Assembly (NCBI GenBank): GCA_030837265.1
Contig: JAUPKV010000083.1
Coordinates: 1 to 7,525, forward strand
Source: Methanobacteriota archaeon
GTDB taxonomy: Archaea; Halobacteriota; Methanosarcinia; Methanosarcinales; Methanosarcinaceae
Direction: 5' to 3'
Length of the DNA stretch: 7,525 bases
Below the pieces are notes generated by a model. The model made no database searches. It saw only the letters and a list, made by a program, of their open reading frames with translations, and was not told the DNA's origin. Both the position numbers and the translations under genes were made by a program. Positions 1 to 6,226 of this stretch are shown one piece after another. How positions within the stretch are numbered: the stretch's first letter is position 1; every line of letters begins with the position of its first letter.

Positions 1-61
1 CATGTATACTTAAGTAAAATACATTTCTCCTCTAGAGATTTAATTTTCTTTTAAGAATTCC

Positions 62-219
62 TCACTCAGTAAGCCTCTTTTCTATGTCCCTCATTTCGTA
101 ATCTGCAAAAGAAAGGCTCTTGTAATGTCTAAGACCGGCGATAGGTCATGTACTTGTCTGCATTCTTAGTATTAAATGTACAGATAATCATTTGGTGCCT
201 CAGGACTCATAGGGCTCAT
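62..219 (-). pseudogene. Possible decayed small gene (remnant in three frames)
   Basis: Read on the minus strand, this stretch contains three short protein-like segments in successive frames. First is an ATG-started piece at 219 (MSPMSPEAPNDYLY), then a piece reading CTFNTKNADKYMTYRR, and finally an open segment (62-145) containing GLRHYKSLSFADYEMRDIE that ends in TGA at 62-64. Each is closed by a stop just after the next begins, which is what a gene broken by small insertions or deletions would look like. The last piece has an amphipathic, charged, coding-like composition. I do not recognise the family, and short open stretches also arise by chance, so this is only a possibility. Confidence 0.25.
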
Positions 220-252
220 CACGGATCAGCAAAGTTTTTCATCACAGGCACC
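194..252. repeat. Inverted repeat GGTGCCT / AGGCACC with 45-base loop
   Basis: GGTGCCT at 194-200 is the exact reverse complement of AGGCACC at 246-252, and two further G-U pairs could extend the stem outward. The loop contains the near-direct repeats CTCAT-AGGG-CTCAT and TCATCAC. The segment is richer in G and C than its AT-rich surroundings. It could be a structured RNA or chance pairing within the decayed frame that it overlaps. No known riboswitch core is visible. Confidence 0.25.
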
Positions 253-277
253 GGTTGATACTTAGATAAAGTACAGA

Positions 278-286
278 CTATATAAG
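278..286 (+). promoter_or_regulatory. TATA-like element (upstream candidate)
   Basis: CTATATAAG matches the archaeal TATA consensus well. A start of transcription would fall near position 308, giving a leader of more than 200 bases before the regulator start proposed at 526. It competes with the TATA-like element at 355-362, and neither can be preferred from sequence alone. Confidence 0.3.
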
Positions 287-354
287 AGATGTCTTTAAAC
301 CTGTCACTATTATTAGAAGAATATCCTCCTTTAAAATATTTAGTCTGAACATCG

Positions 355-362
355 TTATATAT
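355..362 (+). promoter_or_regulatory. TATA-like element upstream of the winged-helix regulator
   Basis: TTATATAT is a near-ideal archaeal TATA box. Transcription would begin around position 385. That would leave about 15 bases before a possible TTG start at 400, or about 140 bases before the preferred ATG at 526. In the second case the RNA has a sizeable untranslated leader. Confidence 0.4.
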
Positions 363-513
363 CTCCTAATGTAATACAGTAATCGACGTTCTAACGCAAT
401 TGATTGTAAAGTATTCGACATTCTATTTGCATCTGCAATTTATGTCGTTTACTTACAACAGTGAATATAGCCAGATTGAAAATAGCAATCACTTACGTAC
501 AGTAGCCACCTCT

Positions 514-521
514 GAGATGAT
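514..521 (+). promoter_or_regulatory. Ribosome-binding-site-like sequence deciding the regulator start
   Basis: GAGATGAT matches seven of eight bases of GAGGTGAT, the sequence complementary to the archaeal 16S rRNA tail. It ends 4 bases before ATG 526. That spacing is slightly short but usable, and no comparable site precedes the TTG at 400 or the ATG at 442. Confidence 0.4.
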
Positions 522-525
522 ATCA

Positions 526-807
526 ATGGATCCATTAGAAAAAATTTTTGGGAAAACCGCACAGATGACTGTGCTTAAGAACTTGATCGAAAACCAGAAC
601 GAATCAACCTACCTTTCTGGAATAGCCCAGGAAACCGGGCTGTCTCATTCAAGCGTGTCAAGAGTCATCACGCCTCTGGTCGGTTCAGGCATTGTTCTTG
701 AAAAACCTCTTGGAAAGCAAATCCGGACTTTCCAGCTAAATATGGATAGCGAGGCAACAAAGCTGATAATAGATTTTTACAATAAAATTAACCAGATAGA
801 AGCCTGA
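526..807 (+). CDS. Small winged helix-turn-helix transcriptional regulator
   Basis: The 93-residue product is a single winged-helix DNA-binding domain of the ArsR/MarR-like type common in methanogens. Residues 11-25 form the first helix. The helix-turn-helix spans about 29-52, with the recognition helix in LSHSSVSRVITPL. A wing follows at about 58-72 (LEKPLGKQIRTFQL), and a closing helix (EATKLIIDFYNKINQI) probably dimerises. No ligand-binding domain or metal-binding cysteines are seen, so the signal is unknown. The frame stays open upstream to a TTG at 400, which would add 42 residues. I prefer ATG 526 because the conserved domain begins there and GAGATGAT at 514-521 resembles a ribosome binding site; ATG 442 and ATG 517 are alternatives. 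It lies 274 bases before, and in line with, an aldehyde dehydrogenase gene that it may control. Confidence 0.82.
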   Translation: MDPLEKIFGKTAQMTVLKNLIENQNESTYLSGIAQETGLSHSSVSRVITPLVGSGIVLEKPLGKQIRTFQLNMDSEATKLIIDFYNKINQIEA

Positions 808-821
808 TTTGACATAAAAAT

Positions 822-878
822 AAGGGAATTCTATTTGAGAAGACAGACTCCTTATCTTTCTTCTCGATTATCTCCCTT
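822..878 (+). terminator. Nested inverted repeats after the regulator gene
   Basis: AAGGGA at 822-827 pairs with TCCCTT at 873-878, and inside it GAGAAGA at 837-843 pairs exactly with TCTTCTC at 859-865 around a 15-base loop. The structure starts 14 bases after the regulator's stop codon, so it may end or stabilise that transcript. There is no long T-run immediately after it, so its role as a terminator is uncertain. It could also belong to the leader of the downstream aldehyde dehydrogenase message. Confidence 0.35.
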
Positions 879-1050
879 TATGCAAAGTTTGTTCTGGATA
901 TTCTGTAGTGATAATCTTTTAAGCAGCAGCACAAGCAGAATTTCTAGAAAAATCTTAAGGGTGTAAATTCTACTCTTCGTTCTTTTATGTCAAGGTTGGC
1001 AAAAGCTTTTGTTACAGATGGGGTCATGTAGTAAATCACCTTTTGTAATC

Positions 1051-1058
1051 TTAAAATA
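1051..1058 (+). promoter_or_regulatory. TATA-like element placed for a leaderless aldehyde dehydrogenase transcript
   Basis: TTAAAATA is centred about 27 bases before the ATG at 1082. Archaeal transcription usually starts some 25 bases past the TATA centre, so the RNA would begin at or next to the start codon. No ribosome binding site precedes the ATG, which fits a leaderless message. This also argues that the gene has its own promoter, separate from the regulator upstream. Confidence 0.45.
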
Positions 1059-1081
1059 GGTTTTCGTAAATACTACTGTTT

Positions 1082-2512
1082 ATGAAGATGCAGATTAACG
1101 GAAAAGCAGTGGAAGCGTTCAGCGGCGAATTTTTTGATGTCATAAATCCGGCTACAGGTGAGCTTCTTGACCATGTTCCCATGGGCACAGGCGATGATGT
1201 GGCATTGGCAGTTGAAGCAGCATCATTAGCTTTTGGAAATTGGGCTTCCACGTCTCCTCAGCAGAGAGCCAGAGTTTTTTACCGGGCTGGAGAGATAGTA
1301 AGACAAAGAAAAAATGCACTCGCAGTCCTGCTTACGCAGGAACAGGGGAAACCTCTACACGAGGCTAAAAACGAGATAGAAGGTTTTGTAAATGTCCTTG
1401 AATACTACTGCGGGCTTTCGAGCAGTATTCAGGGGGAGTTTATTCAGGTCCCTCAGAACGGATACGCCTTTTCGGTAAAAAAGCCTATTGGGGTGTGTGC
1501 AGCTATAATACCCTGGAACATGCCTGCTCTTATTATGGCCTGGAAGATAGGTCCTGCACTGATTTCCGGAAACACGCTTGTGTTAAAACCTGCAAGCAGT
1601 ACTCCTCTTACAAACCTTACTCTTGCTTCTATACTTAATGAAGCCGGGCTTCCGGCAGGAGTGCTTAATGTAGTTACAGGGCCTGGAGAGCTTGTGGGAG
1701 AAGCTCTGGTTAAAGAGCATAAGGTAAGAAAAGTATCTTTTACAGGGGAATGCGAGACTGGAAGACGGGTAGCAGAGCTTGCTGCCAGCGGGAAAAAAAG
1801 AGTATCTCTCGAGCTTGGAGGAAGCGATCCCATGATCGTTTGTGATGACGCAGACCTGGAAAGCTCAGTTTCCGGAGCACTTAGGGGGAGATTTTATAAT
1901 TGCGGGCAGACTTGCACGGCTGTCAAACGGGTATATGTTTTTGAATCCATAGCCGATGAGTTCATAAAAAAGCTTGAAGCTGCCACCAGGAATTTGAGAG
2001 TCGGTAATGGATTAGAGGAAAATATCGATATGGGCCCCCTTAACAATCGTAGACAGTGGGAAAATATAAAAGAGCTCGTGAACCAGATCGAAGAAAAGGG
2101 TGAAGGCAGGATTCTCACAGGAGGAAAAGTCCCTGGAAATAATTCTCACAAAAGAGGGTATTTCTTTGAACCTACTCTTATTGTGGACGTTTCCGAGGAG
2201 TCCAGGCTTATAAAAGAAGAAGTATTTGGCCCTGTGCTGCCTGTAGTTAGAGTTAAGGATCTCGACGAAGCAGTTGAAAGAGCCAATAACACTATCTATG
2301 GGCTTGGAGCATCTGTATGGACTAAAAATTTGGATAAGGCTATTTCCGGATGTGAGCATTTGAAAGCAGGAATTATCTGGATAAACCAACACCTTAAGGT
2401 AGCTCCCGAGGTACCCTTTGGCGGAATTAAAGAAAGCGGAATCGGAAGGGAAAATGGAAGTGATGCCCTTTCCGAATATCTGCACATAAAAACCATAATG
2501 TTAAAAACCTGA
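1082..2512 (+). CDS. NAD(P)-dependent aldehyde dehydrogenase (succinate-semialdehyde/lactaldehyde dehydrogenase-like)
   Basis: This full-length 476-residue cytoplasmic enzyme of the aldehyde dehydrogenase superfamily oxidises an aldehyde to the acid through a cysteine thioester. Expected motifs are in order: oxyanion Asn146 in PWNMP, cofactor Lys169 in LKPASSTP, general base Glu244 in LELGG, catalytic Cys278 in NCGQTCTA, ribose-binding Glu380 and Phe382 in EEVFGP, and the C-terminal PFGGIKESGIGRE. Ser172 replaces the glutamate that usually marks strict NAD+ use, suggesting NADP+ is accepted. The nucleotide loop, normally GSTxxG, reads GECETG (222-227), which is unusual. The substrate cannot be fixed from sequence; succinate semialdehyde, lactaldehyde and similar small aldehydes are all possible. 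It probably has its own promoter, ends at paired hairpins, and follows a winged-helix regulator in the same direction. Confidence 0.93.
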   Translation: MKMQINGKAVEAFSGEFFDVINPATGELLDHVPMGTGDDVALAVEAASLAFGNWASTSPQQRARVFYRAGEIVRQRKNALAVLLTQEQGKPLHEAKNEIEGFVNVLEYYCGLSSSIQGEFIQVPQNGYAFSVKKPIGVCAAIIPWNMPALIMAWKIGPALISGNTLVLKPASSTPLTNLTLASILNEAGLPAGVLNVVTGPGELVGEALVKEHKVRKVSFTGECETGRRVAELAASGKKRVSLELGGSDPMIVCDDADLESSVSGALRGRFYNCGQTCTAVKRVYVFESIADEFIKKLEAATRNLRVGNGLEENIDMGPLNNRRQWENIKELVNQIEEKGEGRILTGGKVPGNNSHKRGYFFEPTLIVDVSEESRLIKEEVFGPVLPVVRVKDLDEAVERANNTIYGLGASVWTKNLDKAISGCEHLKAGIIWINQHLKVAPEVPFGGIKESGIGRENGSDALSEYLHIKTIMLKT

Positions 2513-2549
2513 AAGCGCTTCATGAAAACAGAAAAACTGTAAGGCTTTC
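2511..2549 (+). terminator. Hairpin overlapping the aldehyde dehydrogenase stop codon
   Basis: GAAAGCGCTT (2511-2520) pairs with AAGGCTTTC (2541-2549) with one bulged G, and an inner stem ACAG/CTGT (2528-2531 with 2537-2540) closes on five As. The stem starts within the TGA stop codon. No T-run follows directly, so it more likely stabilises the 3' end than terminates transcription by itself. Confidence 0.35.
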
Positions 2550-2577
2550 ACGTTTGAAGAATATAAAATGCAAATTT

Positions 2578-2620
2578 TCGATGAGCTTTAAGGTATAGCT
2601 CATCGATCTGTTTTTTTCTT
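2578..2620 (+). terminator. Strong hairpin plus T-run between convergent genes
   Basis: TCGATGAGCT (2578-2587) and AGCTCATCGA (2597-2606) form a perfect 10-bp stem with a 9-base loop. After TCTG comes a run of seven Ts and then CTT. This is the clearest termination signal in the window and serves the aldehyde dehydrogenase. Read from the other strand, the same stem lies about 40 bases past the stop of the convergent DUF3303 gene and is followed by AAAATTT, so it may act in both directions, less strongly leftward. Confidence 0.7.
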
Positions 2621-2644
2621 TAAACCTTATTAAAACGGCATAGT

Positions 2645-2914
2645 TTATTTTTTGTACTTTGGCAGAAGCTGCATGAATTCAGAGACTTCCATAACGGGTA
2701 CGCTGTCAATTATGCAGACATCCGACCATGGAAGGTTGAAGACTCCATAAGCCTCGGCACTTTCTGCTTCGTAAAGGATGTAAATACGGTTTCCTGAAAG
2801 GTCGACCCACTGGTTAATGATATCAATTCCTTCAGGAACCTCCAGTTTCTTGAAGTGTTCAAGAATCTTATCACGGTTCGAAGGGTCCCAGGTACTAACG
2901 TCCATGAATAACAT
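2645..2914 (-). CDS. DUF3303-like small protein of unknown function
   Basis: The 89-residue product resembles the DUF3303 family. It opens with MLFMDVSTWDP, a helix containing RDKILEHFKKL, then the PEGIDIINQWVDLSGNRIYILYEAES segment typical of a small alpha-beta fold. It closes with LPWSDVCIIDSVPVMEVSE, where the PWSD and PVME motifs are the best family marks. There is no signal peptide, membrane segment or cysteine cluster, so it is probably a soluble cytoplasmic protein; I know of no established biochemical role. The start at 2914 is supported by a GGAG-type ribosome binding site. Its ATG lies 3 bases after the stop of a headless open frame, suggesting it was once, or still is, the downstream member of a tight operon. 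Confidence 0.78.
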   Translation of the reverse strand: MLFMDVSTWDPSNRDKILEHFKKLEVPEGIDIINQWVDLSGNRIYILYEAESAEAYGVFNLPWSDVCIIDSVPVMEVSEFMQLLPKYKK

Positions 2915-2917
2915 ATT

Positions 2918-3022
2918 TTACCACTCCTCTTTTATATGCTGCTCAAACTCCTTTCCCGAAAGCCTGGCAGCTCTTTCAAGCGTCCGGGACTTTTCCAGAA
3001 ATAACGGCAGAAGTCCAGATTT
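2918..3022 (-). pseudogene. Headless 3' remnant of a gene upstream of the DUF3303-like gene
   Basis: A 34-codon open frame with strongly coding-like composition runs from just after an in-frame TAA (3023-3025) to a TAA at 2918-2920. It includes LLPLFLEKSRTLERAARL and then GKEFEQHIKEEW, an amphipathic helical tail. There is no ATG, GTG or TTG in the frame, so it cannot begin translation conventionally as it stands. The best explanation is the conserved C-terminal end of a gene whose 5' part was lost or is frame-shifted. I cannot name the family. A frame running from about 3130 leftwards in another phase could hold further decayed sequence, but it is not convincing. Confidence 0.4.
2921..2927 (-). 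promoter_or_regulatory. Ribosome binding site of the DUF3303-like gene
   Basis: On the minus strand GGAGTGG lies 6 bases before the ATG at 2914, the clearest Shine-Dalgarno-like site in the window. It overlaps the last codons of the open frame upstream (reading EEW then stop), so the site sits inside coding-like sequence, as in translationally coupled genes. Confidence 0.65.
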
Positions 3023-3266
3023 TTAGATCTAGCTATCTTTTCTTTTTTTATCACTGACAAAATCCCCACTAATGACAAGTTAGAAAAGACAGATATTCCT
3101 GCAGAAATAAATTCTGCATACGCTGACAGTAATTATTATCCCTTAGAATATATAATAGTTTGTCCTAAGAGACTATATTGAGTCAAACACCAATTCTTTT
3201 GATCCATAATTTTGCGATGAAAATTCGAAATCATTCTCTTCACTTGAGCCAGCAGGTTGGTATGTC
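3023..3266. other. Intergenic stretch with no supported gene
   Basis: Between the headless frame and the stop of the oxidoreductase gene I find no open frame with a start and coding character. The minus strand has a TATA-like element, TTATATATTC, at about 3146-3155. It could start a transcript near 3126 that reads through the remnant into the DUF3303-like gene. A short imperfect stem (GACT/AGTC flanked by GTTTG/CAAAC, about 3158-3187) is also present. A T-rich run at 3041-3049 shows no accompanying stem. Confidence 0.4.
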
Positions 3267-4571
3267 TTATTTTTTTAATAGTAAGTTTGCAGCTTCGAAC
3301 CCGGCTTTAACAGAGCCATTCATGCTTCTTTCAGGATAATTCGTAGAAGAGAACATTCCTGCAAGATATAATCCGGACGGCCCTGCAGCAAAAGGCAAAA
3401 TTTTTTTAAGATACCCCTGCTCATACACAGGCGCAGTATCAATCCTACGGAATAGCTTTGCCCAATGAACGTCTGCCCTTGAAAATGCAGGAAACATTTT
3501 TTTCAGGCCCTCCAGGTATGAATCAAGGACTTCTTCTTCTGTTTTCATCCAAAGAAATTCCTTTTCATCCTGGAAATAAGCAGTTAAGTAGATCAGGTGT
3601 TCTCCGTAGTCCTCAAGAGGCATAAAATTCGTATGCTCGATTACCGCTCCAAAAGATACATCAGCTTTTATATTCAACCAGTAATTTCCGTCTACCATTA
3701 TCCTTTTGTCAAGGCCTATCAAGGCACATGCGGTTCCTTGATAGCGGATATTATTAAGGATTTCGTGAAGAGACTCTAGCCTGCCTTTAGTGAGTTTATC
3801 CAGCACTCGGGGCTCAACAGTTGAAATCACCGCATCGCATGGTATGATTTCCCCGTCAATAATTACTCCCTGCACCCTATTATCGTTGATTAAGATCTCG
3901 GTTACTTCTTTATTTTTGAAGATTTTGCCTTTATTTTCAGTAATCTCTTTGGATAAAGCCTCTATCAGAGAGTTAAACCCCCCTCTCAGGTACCCCAGTT
4001 TCTCTCCTTCTTTTCCTCTATCCGATCTTATTTTCACACGCCCTATCAGCCAGGCTGCAGAGATCTTTTCGGCATTGCCACCAAATTTGCTTTTCATGAG
4101 GGGTGCAAAAAAGTTTTCATACACTGACCTGCCTGCAGTAGCTATAATCCAATCTCTTGCATTTATCCTGTCATATGAACTAGTATCATTTATTGTCCTT
4201 ATCCTCAAAACCAGCAAACCAAGCTTTACCAGGTCGGTAAAGGAAAGAGGACTGAATCGCAGGATTTGAACAGGAGTGTTCATAGGGTAATTTTTCCCAT
4301 CTATAAAATAGGCATTTGTTCCCTTAAGCCACAGCATTTGCTTATCGAGCCCCAGCTCTCTAATCAGGGCTAGAAGCTCCGAATCACTCCTGAATATATG
4401 ATGGTAATACTTTTCGATAAAATACTCTTTCCCGTTGTAATTCTGGCAGTAACTTGCAGCCATCCCCCCTATTTCCGCATCTTTTTCAATAATCGTGATT
4501 TGATGCGATTTGCAAAGCTTATACCCGGCTGACAGACCTGCAAGCCCACTTCCTATTATTAAAATTTTCAT
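3267..4571 (-). CDS. FAD-dependent amine-oxidase/protoporphyrinogen-oxidase-like oxidoreductase
   Basis: The 434-residue flavoprotein starts with a classical Rossmann motif, GSGLAGLSAG (7-16). The second strand ends in Glu29, which should bind the FAD ribose, and GGMAAS (35-40) follows, where many relatives have an arginine at residue 37. YHHIF at 56-60 is typical of a subfamily often annotated as protoporphyrinogen oxidase. The C-terminal FAD-binding end reads GLYLAGMF with SMNGSVKAG (400-424). There is no signal peptide. A true role in haem synthesis is doubtful, because methanogens that make haem use the sirohaem route. It lies 75 bases after the Agl23-like gene on the same strand and was probably cotranscribed with it and uppP, which suggests a role in lipid-linked or surface glycan metabolism. 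Start: ATG 4571, with a weak AGGAA-type site ahead. The substrate is unknown. Confidence 0.85.
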   Translation of the reverse strand: MKILIIGSGLAGLSAGYKLCKSHQITIIEKDAEIGGMAASYCQNYNGKEYFIEKYYHHIFRSDSELLALIRELGLDKQMLWLKGTNAYFIDGKNYPMNTPVQILRFSPLSFTDLVKLGLLVLRIRTINDTSSYDRINARDWIIATAGRSVYENFFAPLMKSKFGGNAEKISAAWLIGRVKIRSDRGKEGEKLGYLRGGFNSLIEALSKEITENKGKIFKNKEVTEILINDNRVQGVIIDGEIIPCDAVISTVEPRVLDKLTKGRLESLHEILNNIRYQGTACALIGLDKRIMVDGNYWLNIKADVSFGAVIEHTNFMPLEDYGEHLIYLTAYFQDEKEFLWMKTEEEVLDSYLEGLKKMFPAFSRADVHWAKLFRRIDTAPVYEQGYLKKILPFAAGPSGLYLAGMFSSTNYPERSMNGSVKAGFEAANLLLKK

Positions 4572-4646
4572 ATCTATTCCTTTATTTTTATAATCTTTAG
4601 ACTGAACTCCAATTAAATCATATCTTTTTCATACTCATACGTGCAT

Positions 4647-6221
4647 TTATCTTTGACTCATTTCCAGACCTTTTTTGTAATATAGGATAAAATCTCTAGT
4701 TGGGCGTAGGGTAAAGTTATAGGAAGCATATTCATCTTCAGATATTTCCCTGAACATCTGGTATTCCACGGGTGCTATAATAGCATCGTAATTCAGGTTC
4801 GACGGAGGTTTTCTTAAATAAGCCGCCAGTTTGTAGTCTCTCAGATACCAGGGCAAAGGCCAATACATGTCGTCGGGATCTAAAACGCACAGAGTTAGGG
4901 TATCTGTCTTTTTATTGAATCCTTCAATTTTCGTCATAAGATCCCGAATTTCCGGAGACGACTGTGTATGGATCATCCGTTCATTTGGGTCCATACTTTT
5001 GTAAAAGTTCACAGAAACGCACTGAAATAGAGACACTATCAGGGTGAGTGCCAGAATACCTGTCATCATAATTCGAACTTTGGAACGATCTATTTTCAAA
5101 GCAGGTTTTGAAACGAAATCCCCAAGGAAAGCTCCTGCTAAAATTGCGAAGGGCAGGACAATATGCACTACAAGCCAGGGAACTTTTTCCTGAAGGTATG
5201 AGTAAAGCAGCAGACTTGCAACTGCCCAGTAAGAGAGAAAAATATAAAAAGTGAAGTTTTTGTCTTTCTTTCTCAAGAAATGGATAAGGCCCAGGATTCC
5301 AAAGAATAAGATTGGGATTTCATATAAAAGAAGTATCGGGATATAATAATAAAAGGGCCCTCCCAGGCGTTGGATTCTATGCATTTCCATCCAGTGTGCA
5401 AAAGCCTTTTCCACAATCTCGAAAGGAGTCGTATAGTACCTGAAATAGCTAGTGTAAAACATCATTGCAATGAAAAAGAATACAAAAATTGAGAGAAAGA
5501 GCTCTGGAAGGAAGGGAAGAACAGCTGAACCTTTGAGTTGGAGAGCTTTCATTAAGCTTGAATTTCCTTTTCTCCATTCTGAATAAAATCTGTATACCAG
5601 GAAAAGCCCTCCATAAGCGCCAAACATCAGAATGACCAGATAAGCGTTTTCCTTTGAGGCTACGGCAACGGCAAGCGAAGATGCGACCAGGAGAAGGTAA
5701 GGATATCTCTTTCTGGTGTTAAGGTTCTTCAGGTATCGTATTCCTCCTGCAACGGTTGCAAGGGTACAGAAAACTATTGTCAAATCATTCCTGAAAAATC
5801 TGGAGTAGTATACCATACTTGGAGAAAATGCAATCAAAAAAGCTGACCAGAGTACTCCTTTTTTCCCGAGTTCTTTCTCAAGCAGAAAGAGCAGAAGAAT
5901 TGTGGCAACTCCGAAAAAGACAGGGATCAGGCGTGCTGTCGCATCGTTGATTCCAAGATAATGAAAAATAATAGCAGTAGTATGGAAAAGAAAAGGGCCA
6001 TGATAAGAGGGTTGATATATATATTCTCCGGTATCGAGAAGCTTCAGGGTGAAACTGGCATGTATGCTTTCATCATGGTGAAAAACCCGTTCTCCAAGTT
6101 CATACATTCTGATTAATAGGGCAGAAAGGAATATAATGAGTCCTAAAAATTTATATTTTATTTCAGAGATTTGCTGCATTGTTTTCCATACCTTCCAGCC
6201 TGCTGCCTCCTTATAAGACAT
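4647..6221 (-). CDS. TIGR03663 family / flippase activity-associated Agl23-like membrane protein (GT-C type)
   Basis: The 524-residue polytopic protein has about ten to twelve membrane segments, including roughly 24-41, 95-114, 124-138, 174-189, 191-210, 236-257, 291-315, 324-342, 347-368 and 384-402, and a soluble C-terminal part. The first external loop contains HHDES (48-52), the acidic pair (Asp50-Glu51) expected of GT-C transferases of the PMT/ArnT type. Family signatures are YHGPFLFH (73-80), EKVPWLVVH (345-353), HTQSSPEI (418-425) and the WYLRDY stretch (458-463). Relatives are annotated as associated with flippase activity in archaeal N-glycosylation; a transferase using a polyprenyl-phosphate sugar is equally compatible. 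The ATG at 6221 has no ribosome binding site; the ATG at 6179 (residue 15) has GGAAGGT ahead and suits the nearby TATA-like element, so a 510-residue product is plausible. Confidence 0.88.
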   Translation of the reverse strand: MSYKEAAGWKVWKTMQQISEIKYKFLGLIIFLSALLIRMYELGERVFHHDESIHASFTLKLLDTGEYIYQPSYHGPFLFHTTAIIFHYLGINDATARLIPVFFGVATILLLFLLEKELGKKGVLWSAFLIAFSPSMVYYSRFFRNDLTIVFCTLATVAGGIRYLKNLNTRKRYPYLLLVASSLAVAVASKENAYLVILMFGAYGGLFLVYRFYSEWRKGNSSLMKALQLKGSAVLPFLPELFLSIFVFFFIAMMFYTSYFRYYTTPFEIVEKAFAHWMEMHRIQRLGGPFYYYIPILLLYEIPILFFGILGLIHFLRKKDKNFTFYIFLSYWAVASLLLYSYLQEKVPWLVVHIVLPFAILAGAFLGDFVSKPALKIDRSKVRIMMTGILALTLIVSLFQCVSVNFYKSMDPNERMIHTQSSPEIRDLMTKIEGFNKKTDTLTLCVLDPDDMYWPLPWYLRDYKLAAYLRKPPSNLNYDAIIAPVEYQMFREISEDEYASYNFTLRPTRDFILYYKKGLEMSQR

Positions 6222-6226
6222 AGTTC

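Noticed and set aside
400..525. N-terminal 42-residue extension of the winged-helix regulator
   Set aside because: It starts at TTG with no ribosome binding site, and the conserved domain begins only at ATG 526.
987..1031. Short plus-strand frame MSRLAKAFVTDGVM before the aldehyde dehydrogenase
   Set aside because: Only 14 codons with no ribosome binding site; length is within chance expectation.
2012..2485. 157-codon minus-strand open frame inside the aldehyde dehydrogenase
   Set aside because: It lies wholly antisense to a full-length enzyme with all motifs; its composition is that of a shadow frame and shows no family features.
2928..2938. TATA-like CATATAAAAG (minus strand) just before the DUF3303-like gene
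   Set aside because: It would start RNA inside the gene, after the ATG that has the good ribosome binding site, and it lies within the coding-like remnant.
2817..3026. 69-codon plus-strand open frame across the DUF3303-like start
   Set aside because: Its minus-strand counterparts carry a ribosome binding site and family motifs; the plus frame has neither.
3790..4269. 159-codon plus-strand open frame inside the oxidoreductase
   Set aside because: Antisense shadow of a clear flavoprotein; low-complexity Ser/Leu-rich translation without motifs.
4579..4593. TTATAAAA on the minus strand in the spacer before the oxidoreductase gene
   Set aside because: Centred about 19 bases before the ATG, it would start RNA just inside the gene with no nearby alternative Met, so read-through from the upstream gene is more likely.
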